From Nostoc linckia z4 (GTDB lineage: Bacteria; Cyanobacteriota; Cyanobacteriia; Cyanobacteriales; Nostocaceae): a stretch of 64,000 bases of DNA. The position numbers were made by a program, and so were the translations under genes. The notes under the pieces were generated by a model. The model saw only the letters and a program-made list of their open reading frames with translations, was not told the DNA's origin and made no database searches. Below, in pieces: positions 46,101 to 53,770 of this stretch. Every line of letters starts with the position of its first letter. Position 1 is the stretch's first letter. The stretch lies in assembly GCF_002608075.1 (NCBI RefSeq), contig NZ_LAHA01000016.1:54404-118403 (forward strand), in the 5' to 3' direction.

Positions 46101-49100
46101 AGGAGAGTCATTTACAAAAGAAAATCAAGACTCATATACCCTCAATCCCCGGCAACCGAAGGACTACGAAACTTTGTTGGCAGAACTGGGAGATATCCCT
46201 AAAACCATCGTTCATTTATGGAGTCTAGCCGAAAAAAGTCATGCTGTATCAGAATTGGAGCAAATTGACCGAGCTTTAGATTTAGGATTTTACAGTTTGC
46301 TATTTCTTGCTCAGGCATTTGGTAAACAAAATGTTAGCGATCGCTTCCAATTGATAGTTATATCAAATAATATGCAGGAGGTAACCGCAGAAGAAAAACT
46401 ACGTCCCGAACAAGCCACTTTAATCGGCCCGGTCAGAACTATTCCTAAAGAATACCCTTATTTAAGTTGTCGTAGTGTTGACGTAGTGATTCCGCAATCA
46501 GAAACCTGGCAAGAGAAGCAACTGATTAGACAACTGCAAGCAGAATTAAAGGTTAAATCCGACCAACAAATTATTGCTTACCGTAAACAACATCGCTGGG
46601 TACAAACTTTCGAGTCAGTTAGATTAGAAAACTTAAATAAAGGAATACAAAGGTTAAAGGAAGGCGGAGTCTATCTAATTACAGGCGGGCTTGGAGGTAT
46701 AGGACTGGCACTGGCAGAGTATTTGGCGCTAACAGTTAAGGTTAAATTGATCCTCACAGGGCGTTCTGATTTTCCGGCTCAAACTCACTGGGAACAATGG
46801 CTAGCTACTCATGAGGCTGAAGATGATACAAGTTGCAAGATCCGAAAATTGCAAGCAATAGAGAAGCTTGGTACTAAGGTTTTGATTGTCAATGCAGATG
46901 TTACCAACCTGGAACAAATGCAAAACGCCATAGCTCAAGCATTAGAGGAATTTGGTGAAATTAATGGTGTAATCCACTCAGCAGGTGTTCCTGGGGGAGG
47001 CGTGATTCAGCTAAAAACACCAGAAATAGCACAAAAAGTTCTTGTTCCTAAAATCAGGGGAACCCTGGTACTTGACGCTCTGTTCAAGGATGTTCAGCTA
47101 GATTTCTTTATTCTTTGTTCATCACTCAGTTCAATTCTAAATGACTTTGGACAGGTAGACTATTGTGCCGCCAATGCCTTTCTTGATGCCTTCACTCATC
47201 ATAAAACCTCAGAAAATAAAACATTCACAGTCAGTATTAACTGGGATGGCTGGCAAGAAGTCGGGATGGCGGCAGCGGCAGCAAAACAACGAATCGGAAC
47301 CTTGGATTTTCCCTTAACACCCGATGGAATCTCTCAAAGGGAAAAAAACTTTTCCGCTTCCCAAAGCCAGAATTTTTGTTTGGAAATATCCTCTCCTGGT
47401 ATTTTAGAAACCTTAAGATTTCAAACGGCCAAACGCCAGAAACCAGGTGCAGGTGAGGTAGAAATAGAGATATGTGCTGCTGGACTCAACTACAAAGAAG
47501 TGCTTTTAGCGCTGGGGATGCTTCCAGTTCAATCTAATACTCCTTTAAAGTTCGGTTTGGAATGTGCAGGAAAGATTGTGGCGCTGGGAGAAGGTGTCGA
47601 GGGTTATCACATAGGAGATGAAGTCATTGCTTTTTCTTCTTCCTGCTTTAGCGCATTTACAACAACTTCCGCCTGTTATGTCGCCCCCAAACCAAATCAT
47701 CTGAGTTTAGAAGAGGCAGCAACAATTCCCCTTTCCTTTATGACAGCTTACTATGCGCTGAATCAATTGGGTAGACTTGGCAAAGGGGAAAGTGTTCTTA
47801 TCCATGCCGCCGCCGGTGGTGTGGGTATGGCTGCCATCCAAATTGCCCAAATGATGGGCGCAGAAATCTTTGTCACAGCTGGCACTCCAGAAAAACGGGC
47901 GTTTCTTTCTTCTCTGGGAATTAAATATGTGATGGATTCAAGGTCTTTGGCTTTTGCCGATGAAGTGATGCAATACACTAACGGCAAGGGTATTGATGTG
48001 GTTTTGAATTCTTTAGGAGGGGAATTCATACCCAAAAGCTTATCAATCTTAGCACCTTACGGACGCTTTTTGGAACTTGGCAAACAAAATATCGATGAGA
48101 ATAGCCAAGTGAGTTTGCGGCTTTCTGAGAAAAGCTTATCCTTCTTTACCATAGATTTGCAGCCGAATATCCCTAACTTTAGTTCCATATTCCTGGAAAT
48201 GGTGCAACACTTCAAAAATGGGAATTTTAGTCCCCTTCCTCATCAAGTATTCCCAATTTCCGGAGTGGCGATCGCTTTTGAGTATATGGCACAAGGAAAG
48301 CACATCGGCAAGCTTGTTGTATCGTTACAGGATAAAGAGGCGCTAAACAAAGTCCGCTCACATCGTCTTGACCCAAATATTAGTCAACCTGCTGATTTTG
48401 CTCTGTACGAACAAGCGATCGCAACTACAAATATACTGCACAAAGACCATAAGTTAGGGTTATTACCCGCAGAGGGCGTAGATGTTTTTCGTCGTATTTT
48501 GTGTAATACACTGCCCCAAGTTATTGTATCAACACGAGATTTACATTCTCGGATTGAGCAAAACCAAGTCTCTACACTACTTAGTTTTTTAGAAGAATCA
48601 TCGAAGGAAAATCTACCCAAACAGGTACACCAACGACCACCAATAACTCAGGCTTATGTTGTTCCGAGAAACAACCTTGAGCAGATTGTTGCTGGTATTT
48701 GGGAGGATATTCTTGGGTTTGAGCAGGTGGGAATCCACGATGATTTCTTTATGTTAGGAGGAGATTCTCTTCTAGCAGTGAGGGTCATGGCTCAAATAAA
48801 GAACATATTTCAGGTAGAGTTGCCCTCCGCTACCCTGTTCCAAAACCCCACCATTGCCCAACTATCCCAACTGCTCAAAGCCAGTAATCATCCTACAATT
48901 AATACACATCTCCAGAAATTAGGTTTTCACCAACACAAGACAAAGGTTTCACATTCCTTTTCGGAGATGTCTAATGCGATTAATTCAGTATTAATACCTA
49001 TTCAGCTTAAAGGAGAACAACTTCCTCTATTCTGTGTCCATCCGGTAGGTGGGAACGTATTGTGCTATGCAGCACTCTGCCAACAGTTAGGGCAGGAACA

Positions 49101-49791
49101 TCCTATCTATGGACTGCAATCATTAGGCTTGATAGAACAGCAGGTGACTTTGCCCACCATTGAGGCAATGGCCAGTCACTACCTTGAGGAAATCTTGACG
49201 GTGCAACCTCAGGGCCCTTATCACCTGATAGGCTGGTCTATGGGAGGTATAATTTCCTACGAGATAGCACAACAGCTTATTCATCGAGAAAAGACAGTTG
49301 CATTATTAGTTCTGATTGATAGCCATATCCCCACTGCTGAAGACATACCGAGTCAGGATCGACTCCTTGTAGAGTTCATAAAACATTTAGCTGGGCAGTC
49401 GAGACAAAGCCTACACTCAGTTCTAGAGTCACTAGAAGGAAAACTAGTTTCTTTAGAGCAAGTATTCAAACTTACCCAACATCATCAACTTTTCCCATCT
49501 GAGTTGTCTTTGGAGCAATTACAGTGCTTATGGCGTGTTTTTCAAGTAAATATGCTGGCCTTAACCCAGTATCACCCGCAGCCATATAACGGGGCAGTTT
49601 TATCACTTTTAGCAAGTGAGTCAGTGGCAAAAGCCTCCCATACAAGCAGTAATGGCAAAGACAGAGTTACATGGGACACTCTAATTAAAGGTGAACTGAG
49701 TGTACACATCATTAATGGAGATCATTTTACTCTGATGCAAGAGCCAAACCAAGTCGCCCAAGTTGCATACTACCTTGGCTGTTATCTCTAG
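43195..49791 (+). CDS. Terminal cis-AT polyketide synthase module with thioesterase: KS-AT-KR-ER-ACP-TE (2198 aa)
   Basis: Adds the last malonyl unit and releases the product. Approximate residues: KS 15-440 (Cys187, EAHGTGT, NIGHLN); AT 541-830 with Ser639 in GHSIGEY and HAFHS, indicating malonyl; pseudo-KR then KR 1157-1366 (GGLGGIG, Tyr1323 in YCAANAF); ER 1392-1718 with the NADPH loop HAAAGGVG near 1537; a remnant of the KR tail at 1757-1789; ACP (Ser1858 in GGDS); TE 1945-2190 (Ser2015 in GWSMGG, His2177). No DH is seen. A loaded cis-AT is out of place beside two AT-less megasynthases, and the gene is visibly more AT-rich than them, suggesting a separate origin. A short GGGGGAGAGG tract in the KS-AT linker (44532-44566) adds Gly/Arg/Glu. 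The start is four bases past the previous stop; ATG 43201 is an in-frame alternative. Confidence 0.93.
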   Translation: MAMDNVNNNEESNNYEIAVIAMTGRFPGAKDIDEFWQNLSLGVESITWFTDDELLKAGVDPHWLSNPNYVKANAVLSDFELFDANFFGYSAREAEIIDPQQRLFLESAWTALEQAGYNSQTYKGLIGVYAGLGLNSYLLNNLTPNRELLETIDPLQLLISSDKDFLPMRVAYKLNLTGPAVNVQTACSTSLAAVHFACQSLLNGECDMALAGGVSLSFLENTGYLYQEGMILSPDGHCRAFDANAQGTIGGSGVGIVVLKRLNEALADGDCIQAIIKGSAINNDGALKVGYTAPSINGQASVIAEAQAVAGVDAETISYIEAHGTGTPLGDPIEIAALTQAFAQSTDKKGFCAIGSVKTNIGHLNAAAGVTGLIKSVMALQHKLLPPSLNFSTPNPKIDFANSPFYVNTTLSEWKTNNIPRRAGVSSFGMGGTNAHVILEEAPVIKRRGGEGERGRKYQLLVLSAKTQTALDRATSNLVAHLKQHPEVNLADVAYTLGIGRWVFKHRRMVVCQNLGETVKVLSSLEPQQVFSNCTEVVDRSVVFMFPGQGSQYVNMTREIYQTEAIFREQVDLCSEILLPQLGLDVRHLIYPDEENSDRASKQLQQTAIAQPAIFVIEYALTKLWQSYGVNPVAAIGHSIGEYVAACIAGVFSLEAALSLVAARGQMMQQLPNGAMLAIPLPEDRVKSLLGQELSLAAINQPFQCVVSGSTTAIDVLENQLATQGIECRRLHTNHAFHSQMMEPILEAFAHRVKQVTLNPPNIPYISNVTGTWITATQATNPNYYAQHLRSTVLFAQGVEKLLATPEQILLEVGPGRTLTTLAKRHPDKAAAQTMLTSVRHPQEEQSDIAFLFTTLGQLWLAGAKVDWFGFYKQQQHYRLPLPTYPFERQRYWIEPPRKNILESQGTPIKKPDIADWFYVPSWKRSPLVVGQLEELQGSVLLFINECNLGFQLAKQLQNESQKVIFVKIGESFTKENQDSYTLNPRQPKDYETLLAELGDIPKTIVHLWSLAEKSHAVSELEQIDRALDLGFYSLLFLAQAFGKQNVSDRFQLIVISNNMQEVTAEEKLRPEQATLIGPVRTIPKEYPYLSCRSVDVVIPQSETWQEKQLIRQLQAELKVKSDQQIIAYRKQHRWVQTFESVRLENLNKGIQRLKEGGVYLITGGLGGIGLALAEYLALTVKVKLILTGRSDFPAQTHWEQWLATHEAEDDTSCKIRKLQAIEKLGTKVLIVNADVTNLEQMQNAIAQALEEFGEINGVIHSAGVPGGGVIQLKTPEIAQKVLVPKIRGTLVLDALFKDVQLDFFILCSSLSSILNDFGQVDYCAANAFLDAFTHHKTSENKTFTVSINWDGWQEVGMAAAAAKQRIGTLDFPLTPDGISQREKNFSASQSQNFCLEISSPGILETLRFQTAKRQKPGAGEVEIEICAAGLNYKEVLLALGMLPVQSNTPLKFGLECAGKIVALGEGVEGYHIGDEVIAFSSSCFSAFTTTSACYVAPKPNHLSLEEAATIPLSFMTAYYALNQLGRLGKGESVLIHAAAGGVGMAAIQIAQMMGAEIFVTAGTPEKRAFLSSLGIKYVMDSRSLAFADEVMQYTNGKGIDVVLNSLGGEFIPKSLSILAPYGRFLELGKQNIDENSQVSLRLSEKSLSFFTIDLQPNIPNFSSIFLEMVQHFKNGNFSPLPHQVFPISGVAIAFEYMAQGKHIGKLVVSLQDKEALNKVRSHRLDPNISQPADFALYEQAIATTNILHKDHKLGLLPAEGVDVFRRILCNTLPQVIVSTRDLHSRIEQNQVSTLLSFLEESSKENLPKQVHQRPPITQAYVVPRNNLEQIVAGIWEDILGFEQVGIHDDFFMLGGDSLLAVRVMAQIKNIFQVELPSATLFQNPTIAQLSQLLKASNHPTINTHLQKLGFHQHKTKVSHSFSEMSNAINSVLIPIQLKGEQLPLFCVHPVGGNVLCYAALCQQLGQEHPIYGLQSLGLIEQQVTLPTIEAMASHYLEEILTVQPQGPYHLIGWSMGGIISYEIAQQLIHREKTVALLVLIDSHIPTAEDIPSQDRLLVEFIKHLAGQSRQSLHSVLESLEGKLVSLEQVFKLTQHHQLFPSELSLEQLQCLWRVFQVNMLALTQYHPQPYNGAVLSLLASESVAKASHTSSNGKDRVTWDTLIKGELSVHIINGDHFTLMQEPNQVAQVAYYLGCYL

Positions 49792-49812
49792 GATACTTTG
49801 CCTCAAAGAAAA

Positions 49813-51237
49813 CTAAGTAGACAAAGTTGAGACTGGGGTTTGACTAGAGACTCCAGTTAAATCTCCCTCAAATTTTTTCGCTCTCAGATAAAACCGCCCT
49901 ACTAAAATTAAGCTGGAAATTGCTGGAGCCAAAATTAAACCGTACCATAAACCAGTTCCTCCCCATCCTAAAATTATTCCCATTAGATAACCTCCACCCA
50001 GCCCAACACCCCAGAAAGACGATGTGTTAATTATCATAGGTACGCGGGTATCTTGTAATCCTAACAAAGCCCCAACCGTAACTCCTTTAATACTGGAAAA
50101 AACTTGGTAGACTGCAACTAATTTTAGGAAATTTATTGCCTGAGTAATTGCTACAGCATTATCGGGATTATTAATGTCCAAATAAAGGGTGGCAATGGAT
50201 TGGGAAAACAGTTCAAAACCTGTTGCTACAACGAAGGCAAACAAGGCGCTTAAACTAAGATTAACAAAGGTTGCCCTCATTACTCCCTTGGGGTTTTTCT
50301 CTCCCATCATTTGCCCTACTCTGGCCGTAACCGCGTAAGAAATTGCCATTGAAATTGCTGAAAAGATACTGGATGCCTGGAGAGCAATTTCATGGGCTGC
50401 TAAACTGGAGGTTCCTAACTTTCCCATGAGCATTGCTGTGATGGTGAACAGCCCCATTTCAATTGCTAATTGAATTCCCGTCGGCCATCCAATCTGAAAA
50501 ATTTTACCAAATATCTCTCCATCGAACTCATTTAAATAGCGAAAAAGCTTGTAGTCTCTACTGTTAGGATGAAAATAAATCAGCAGAACTGAGGCTAAAA
50601 AACTCACCCAATAAACGAGCATAGTTCCCCAGCTTATTCCAGCTAAACCAAGAGCAGGGAAACCTAAATAGCCGAACATCAGTACATAATTGACGGGTAT
50701 ATTCAGTAATAAAGAGACAACTATAATCACCATGCCAAATTGGGGAAAATTGATTGCAGCGGCAATTTGTTTTAAATATAGAAAACCCAGCATCGCAGGT
50801 AATCCCCAAACCAATACATGTAAATAGCTTTTTGTCAATAAAATATTGTTTTCTTCTTGACCTAGTAAGGGCAGTATAGAATCACAGTTCCATAACAGAA
50901 GCATTGCGGGTAAAGATAAGGCAACTGCCAGCCACAGTCCTTGACAATTAATACGGCTAACTCTATCTAGATTGTTTGCTCCAAAAGCCTCGGCGGCAAG
51001 TGCCCCTGCTGCTCTGAGAATACCAATGCAAATAGATGCTAGAGTCAGAAAAATAACTACACCCAAAGCACCCGCCGCTAAATTTTGAGTGCCAAGTAAA
51101 CCCATCATTACTGAATTGATTACAGGTATGGTAAATTCAGCTAATTGAGCAACTGCTAAGGGTACAGCCAATCCTAGACTAACTCGTGCTTCAGTGAGAA
51201 AATCTGACTTAAATTCTGTTGAAGTTATTTGCTCCAT
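49813..51237 (-). CDS. MATE-family multidrug/sodium antiporter (474 aa)
   Basis: An inner-membrane efflux protein of the NorM/DinF-like MATE family, with about twelve hydrophobic segments over a usual family length (450-480 aa). It is transcribed against the biosynthetic genes: convergent with the terminal PKS gene (21-bp gap) and divergent from the methyltransferase gene (140-bp gap). MATE exporters are common in cyanobacterial polyketide/peptide loci, so product export or self-protection is the likely role. This is inferred from position; the protein could also be an unrelated exporter. The start codon is the ATG read on the minus strand from 51237, just before the hydrophobic N-terminal region. 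Confidence 0.9.
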   Translation of the reverse strand: MEQITSTEFKSDFLTEARVSLGLAVPLAVAQLAEFTIPVINSVMMGLLGTQNLAAGALGVVIFLTLASICIGILRAAGALAAEAFGANNLDRVSRINCQGLWLAVALSLPAMLLLWNCDSILPLLGQEENNILLTKSYLHVLVWGLPAMLGFLYLKQIAAAINFPQFGMVIIVVSLLLNIPVNYVLMFGYLGFPALGLAGISWGTMLVYWVSFLASVLLIYFHPNSRDYKLFRYLNEFDGEIFGKIFQIGWPTGIQLAIEMGLFTITAMLMGKLGTSSLAAHEIALQASSIFSAISMAISYAVTARVGQMMGEKNPKGVMRATFVNLSLSALFAFVVATGFELFSQSIATLYLDINNPDNAVAITQAINFLKLVAVYQVFSSIKGVTVGALLGLQDTRVPMIINTSSFWGVGLGGGYLMGIILGWGGTGLWYGLILAPAISSLILVGRFYLRAKKFEGDLTGVSSQTPVSTLST

Positions 51238-51317
51238 AAACTTGATATTAATTAATAACGGGAATAATCATAAGTGTAAACATTCGCAACGTTTTAAATG
51301 CTTTTACTTACCTGCTT

Positions 51318-51379
51318 ATAACCTATAATGCTTTTAACAAAATTAGGTTCATAAAATCTAAATCTTGTTTATAGGTTAT
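51318..51379. promoter_or_regulatory. 11-bp inverted repeat in the divergent exporter/methyltransferase promoter region
   Basis: ATAACCTATAA (51318-51328) and TTATAGGTTAT (51369-51379) are perfect inverted repeats 40 bases apart. The right arm overlaps the first bases of the methyltransferase start codon (51378). A related half-site AATTAGGTTC lies between them at 51341-51350. The arrangement could be an operator acting on one or both divergent genes, or a stem in the methyltransferase leader. No regulator gene is nearby to pair it with. Confidence 0.45.
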
Positions 51380-52235
51380 GGGGGATTCAGTGAGTAAGTC
51401 TGATATTGAGAAAAACGGGGCAACTATAAGCAGTCCGATACCAGAAAAGGTAGCACAAATGTATGATGCGCCCGGAGGTCAAGGAGGGCATCTCATCTTT
51501 GACGGGCAATTTCATTGGGGCTACTGGGACGAAAAGAATTCTGATGCCAGTCTTGGTGAAGCAGCCGATCGCCTGACTCAGATTATGATCGATAAATCGG
51601 AGATATCTCAGGGACAACGCTTCTGCGATTTGGGATGTGGTGTTGGTGTCCCAGCTATGCGGATTGCCAAAGCGAAAGAATGTTTCGTTGATGGAATTAC
51701 AATCAGCAAGTACCAATACGACAGAGCGAAGCAGCTAGCCGAGGAAGCTGGTATGTCCGATAAAGTCCGCTTCATCCACGGCAATGCCTTGGAAATGCCC
51801 TGTGAGGACGCCACCTATGACGGAGGCTGGTTTTTTGAAACTATTTTTCATATGGGACACCGCGAAGCCCTACGAGAAGCTTATCGAATCTTGAAGCCAG
51901 GAGCCACATTACTGATCGCTGACTTGCCAACACGGCCAAACATTACCGAAGAATTTAAAACCTTTGCCAAAGAAAAAATTCATTCGGTGTTTATTCCCAA
52001 GGAAGATTATCCAGGACTGTTGGATGAAGCTGGCTTTGACCCGATCGAAATTGATGACGTAACCGAATTTGTCATTCCTCCTTTGGTTCCAAAGGTTAAA
52101 GTCGCCTTTAAACAGTATGAAACTGAAATTTTGGAATACGTTGAAAGTCAAGCCATCGGCCGCTGGGTCGCAATGTTTGAGGATATGTGTGAAAATCTTG
52201 GGTATATGCTGGTAAAGGCAAAAAAAAGAGCCTAA
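51378..52235 (+). CDS. SAM-dependent methyltransferase, probable O-methyltransferase (285 aa)
   Basis: A class I (Rossmann-fold) methyltransferase. SAM motif I reads FCDLGCGVG (about residues 79-87), followed by VRFIHGNALEMPC and LKPGATLLIADLP, as in small-molecule and sterol/sarcosine-type methyltransferases. Free-standing O-methyltransferases of this type accompany pederin-family and other trans-AT loci, where they methylate hydroxyls or the N-acyl aminal oxygen. Here it is the only free-standing methyltransferase, so at most one class of O-methyl group is expected from it. It heads a forward gene set (methyltransferase, ACP, KS, HMGS, ECH, AT) with short gaps or overlaps. The ATG at 51378 lies in an inverted repeat. 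Confidence 0.85.
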   Translation: MGDSVSKSDIEKNGATISSPIPEKVAQMYDAPGGQGGHLIFDGQFHWGYWDEKNSDASLGEAADRLTQIMIDKSEISQGQRFCDLGCGVGVPAMRIAKAKECFVDGITISKYQYDRAKQLAEEAGMSDKVRFIHGNALEMPCEDATYDGGWFFETIFHMGHREALREAYRILKPGATLLIADLPTRPNITEEFKTFAKEKIHSVFIPKEDYPGLLDEAGFDPIEIDDVTEFVIPPLVPKVKVAFKQYETEILEYVESQAIGRWVAMFEDMCENLGYMLVKAKKRA

Positions 52236-52283
52236 ATACTGGTTCAATAAAATGCAATTGGCCTAGAATCATTGAGAATCGAG

Positions 52284-52544
52284 ATGACAACCGAGATTAC
52301 AAGGGATAGTATCTTTAACATCATTGTCCAACACACTCGTGAAGTTATTCCAGAACTGGAAGGTCATTTGATTGTTGAGACGGATCGACTTGCTGACTTA
52401 GGAGCCAACTCGATGGATCGAGCCGATATTGTCATGATGACGCTAGAATCGCTGTCGCTACAAATCCCTCTAATTGAGCTGGCAAAAATTAAGAATATAG
52501 GCGAGTTTACCGATCTGCTGTATGAGAAACATCAGTTTAGCTAA
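52284..52544 (+). CDS. Free-standing acyl carrier protein of the HMGS cassette (86 aa)
   Basis: Donor ACP for beta-branching (AcpK/CurB type). It would be loaded with malonyl, decarboxylated to acetyl by the KS at 52522, and used by the HMG synthase. The phosphopantetheine serine is in GANSMDRADI, the form usual in this ACP class rather than GxDS. ATG 52284 gives the expected MTTEITRDS N-terminus; an upstream TTG at 52272 would add only four residues and is less likely. The 3' end overlaps the KS gene by 23 bp, implying translational coupling. Confidence 0.92.
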   Translation: MTTEITRDSIFNIIVQHTREVIPELEGHLIVETDRLADLGANSMDRADIVMMTLESLSLQIPLIELAKIKNIGEFTDLLYEKHQFS

Positions 52545-53757
52545 AATACTGATTACAGGAGTTGGAGTCACCACTGCGATCGCGCAAGGAAAAGTTAATT
52601 TTTTAGAGGCGATACTTGCAGGGAAGTCTGCTTTTGCTGAACTCAATCGACCAGGGCGAAAGATAGTTGATGGCAATCTGCGTTTATTGGGTTGCGAAAT
52701 TGACAACCTCATCATTCCTGATAGAATTGCCGAAAGAGATTTACGGACAGCCTCATGGTCGGCTCAAGTGGGAGTTGCTACCCTGGATGAAGCGTGGCGG
52801 GATGCCCGACTCGATGATGTCGATCCTTGCCGCATCGGTCTAATTGTTGGTGGCTCGAATTTCCAGCAGCGTGAATTGGTGCTGATTCAGGAAAAATATG
52901 CAGATCGGACTCATTTTCTCAGACCGAGTTATGGCACGACATTTCTTGACAGTGATATTTGTGGACTGTGTACCCAATATTTTCCTGTGAAAGGATTCGC
53001 CCATACCGTAGGGGGCGCGTCCGCTAGCGGTCAGCTGGCAGTCATTGAGGCGAGCGAAGCTGTTGCAAGTGGTAGAGTTGATGTCTGCATCGCTATGGGA
53101 GCTTTAATGGATCTGTCCCATTGGGAGTGTCGAGGATTGCGAGCTATGGGGGCTATGGGGTCAAACCGTTATGCTAATGAGCCATCATTAGCCAGTCGCC
53201 CTTTCGATCTTCATCGTGACGGATTTATTTTTGGCGAATCTTGTGGTGTGGTAGTAATTGAAAAAGAGGATACAGCAACTCGTTCTGGCGTTTCGCCCTA
53301 TGCCAAAGTTTTGGGGTGGGCGACCAGAATGGACGGAAACCGCAACCCCAATCCATCCCAGTCAGGTGAGGTGTCTGTCATTTGGGAATCGTTGGCTCGT
53401 TCTGGATTGTCACCGCCAGCGATCGACTATATCAATCCCCACGGTAGCGGTTCCATCGTTGGTGATGATACTGAAATTTCAGCCATTCGCGAGGCGGGTC
53501 TATCCCATGCATATATCAATACAACCAAGTCACTCATCGGTCACGGACTGAGCGCCGCAGGAGCTGTTGAGGTGGTGACAACAGTTCTACAAATGCGTGC
53601 TGGAATGCTTCATCCATCGCTAAACTTAGAAAGTCCAATCGACTCAACTTTTAACTGGGTTCGGGAAAAATCTGTTCAACATCACATCGAATATGCGATC
53701 GCCCTGAGTATGGGATTTGGCGGACTCAATACGGCATTATGTCTCGGACGATATTAA
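52522..53757 (+). CDS. Decarboxylating ketosynthase (Cys to Ser) of the HMGS cassette (411 aa)
   Basis: Member of the PksF/CurC/MupG-type KS subgroup that decarboxylates malonyl-ACP to acetyl-ACP. The nucleophile position carries Ser167 (GGASASGQLA) instead of Cys, so it should not condense. The two histidines of the decarboxylation site are retained in NPHGSGS and LIGHGLS. Length matches stand-alone KAS II-like proteins. It overlaps the upstream ACP gene, and the downstream HMGS starts 13 bases after its stop. Confidence 0.92.
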   Translation: MRNISLAKILITGVGVTTAIAQGKVNFLEAILAGKSAFAELNRPGRKIVDGNLRLLGCEIDNLIIPDRIAERDLRTASWSAQVGVATLDEAWRDARLDDVDPCRIGLIVGGSNFQQRELVLIQEKYADRTHFLRPSYGTTFLDSDICGLCTQYFPVKGFAHTVGGASASGQLAVIEASEAVASGRVDVCIAMGALMDLSHWECRGLRAMGAMGSNRYANEPSLASRPFDLHRDGFIFGESCGVVVIEKEDTATRSGVSPYAKVLGWATRMDGNRNPNPSQSGEVSVIWESLARSGLSPPAIDYINPHGSGSIVGDDTEISAIREAGLSHAYINTTKSLIGHGLSAAGAVEVVTTVLQMRAGMLHPSLNLESPIDSTFNWVREKSVQHHIEYAIALSMGFGGLNTALCLGRY

Positions 53758-53770
53758 GCGAGGAACAATC

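Noticed and set aside
49792..49812. Terminator between the convergent terminal PKS and MATE genes
   Set aside because: Only a weak inverted pair (ACTTTG/CAAAGT) without a T tract is visible; not enough to call.
53717..53770. Upstream extension of the HMG-CoA synthase
   Set aside because: It would overlap the KS gene by 41 bp and adds residues not seen in the family; ATG 53771 has a ribosome binding site and puts Glu82/Cys114/His250 at the expected numbers.
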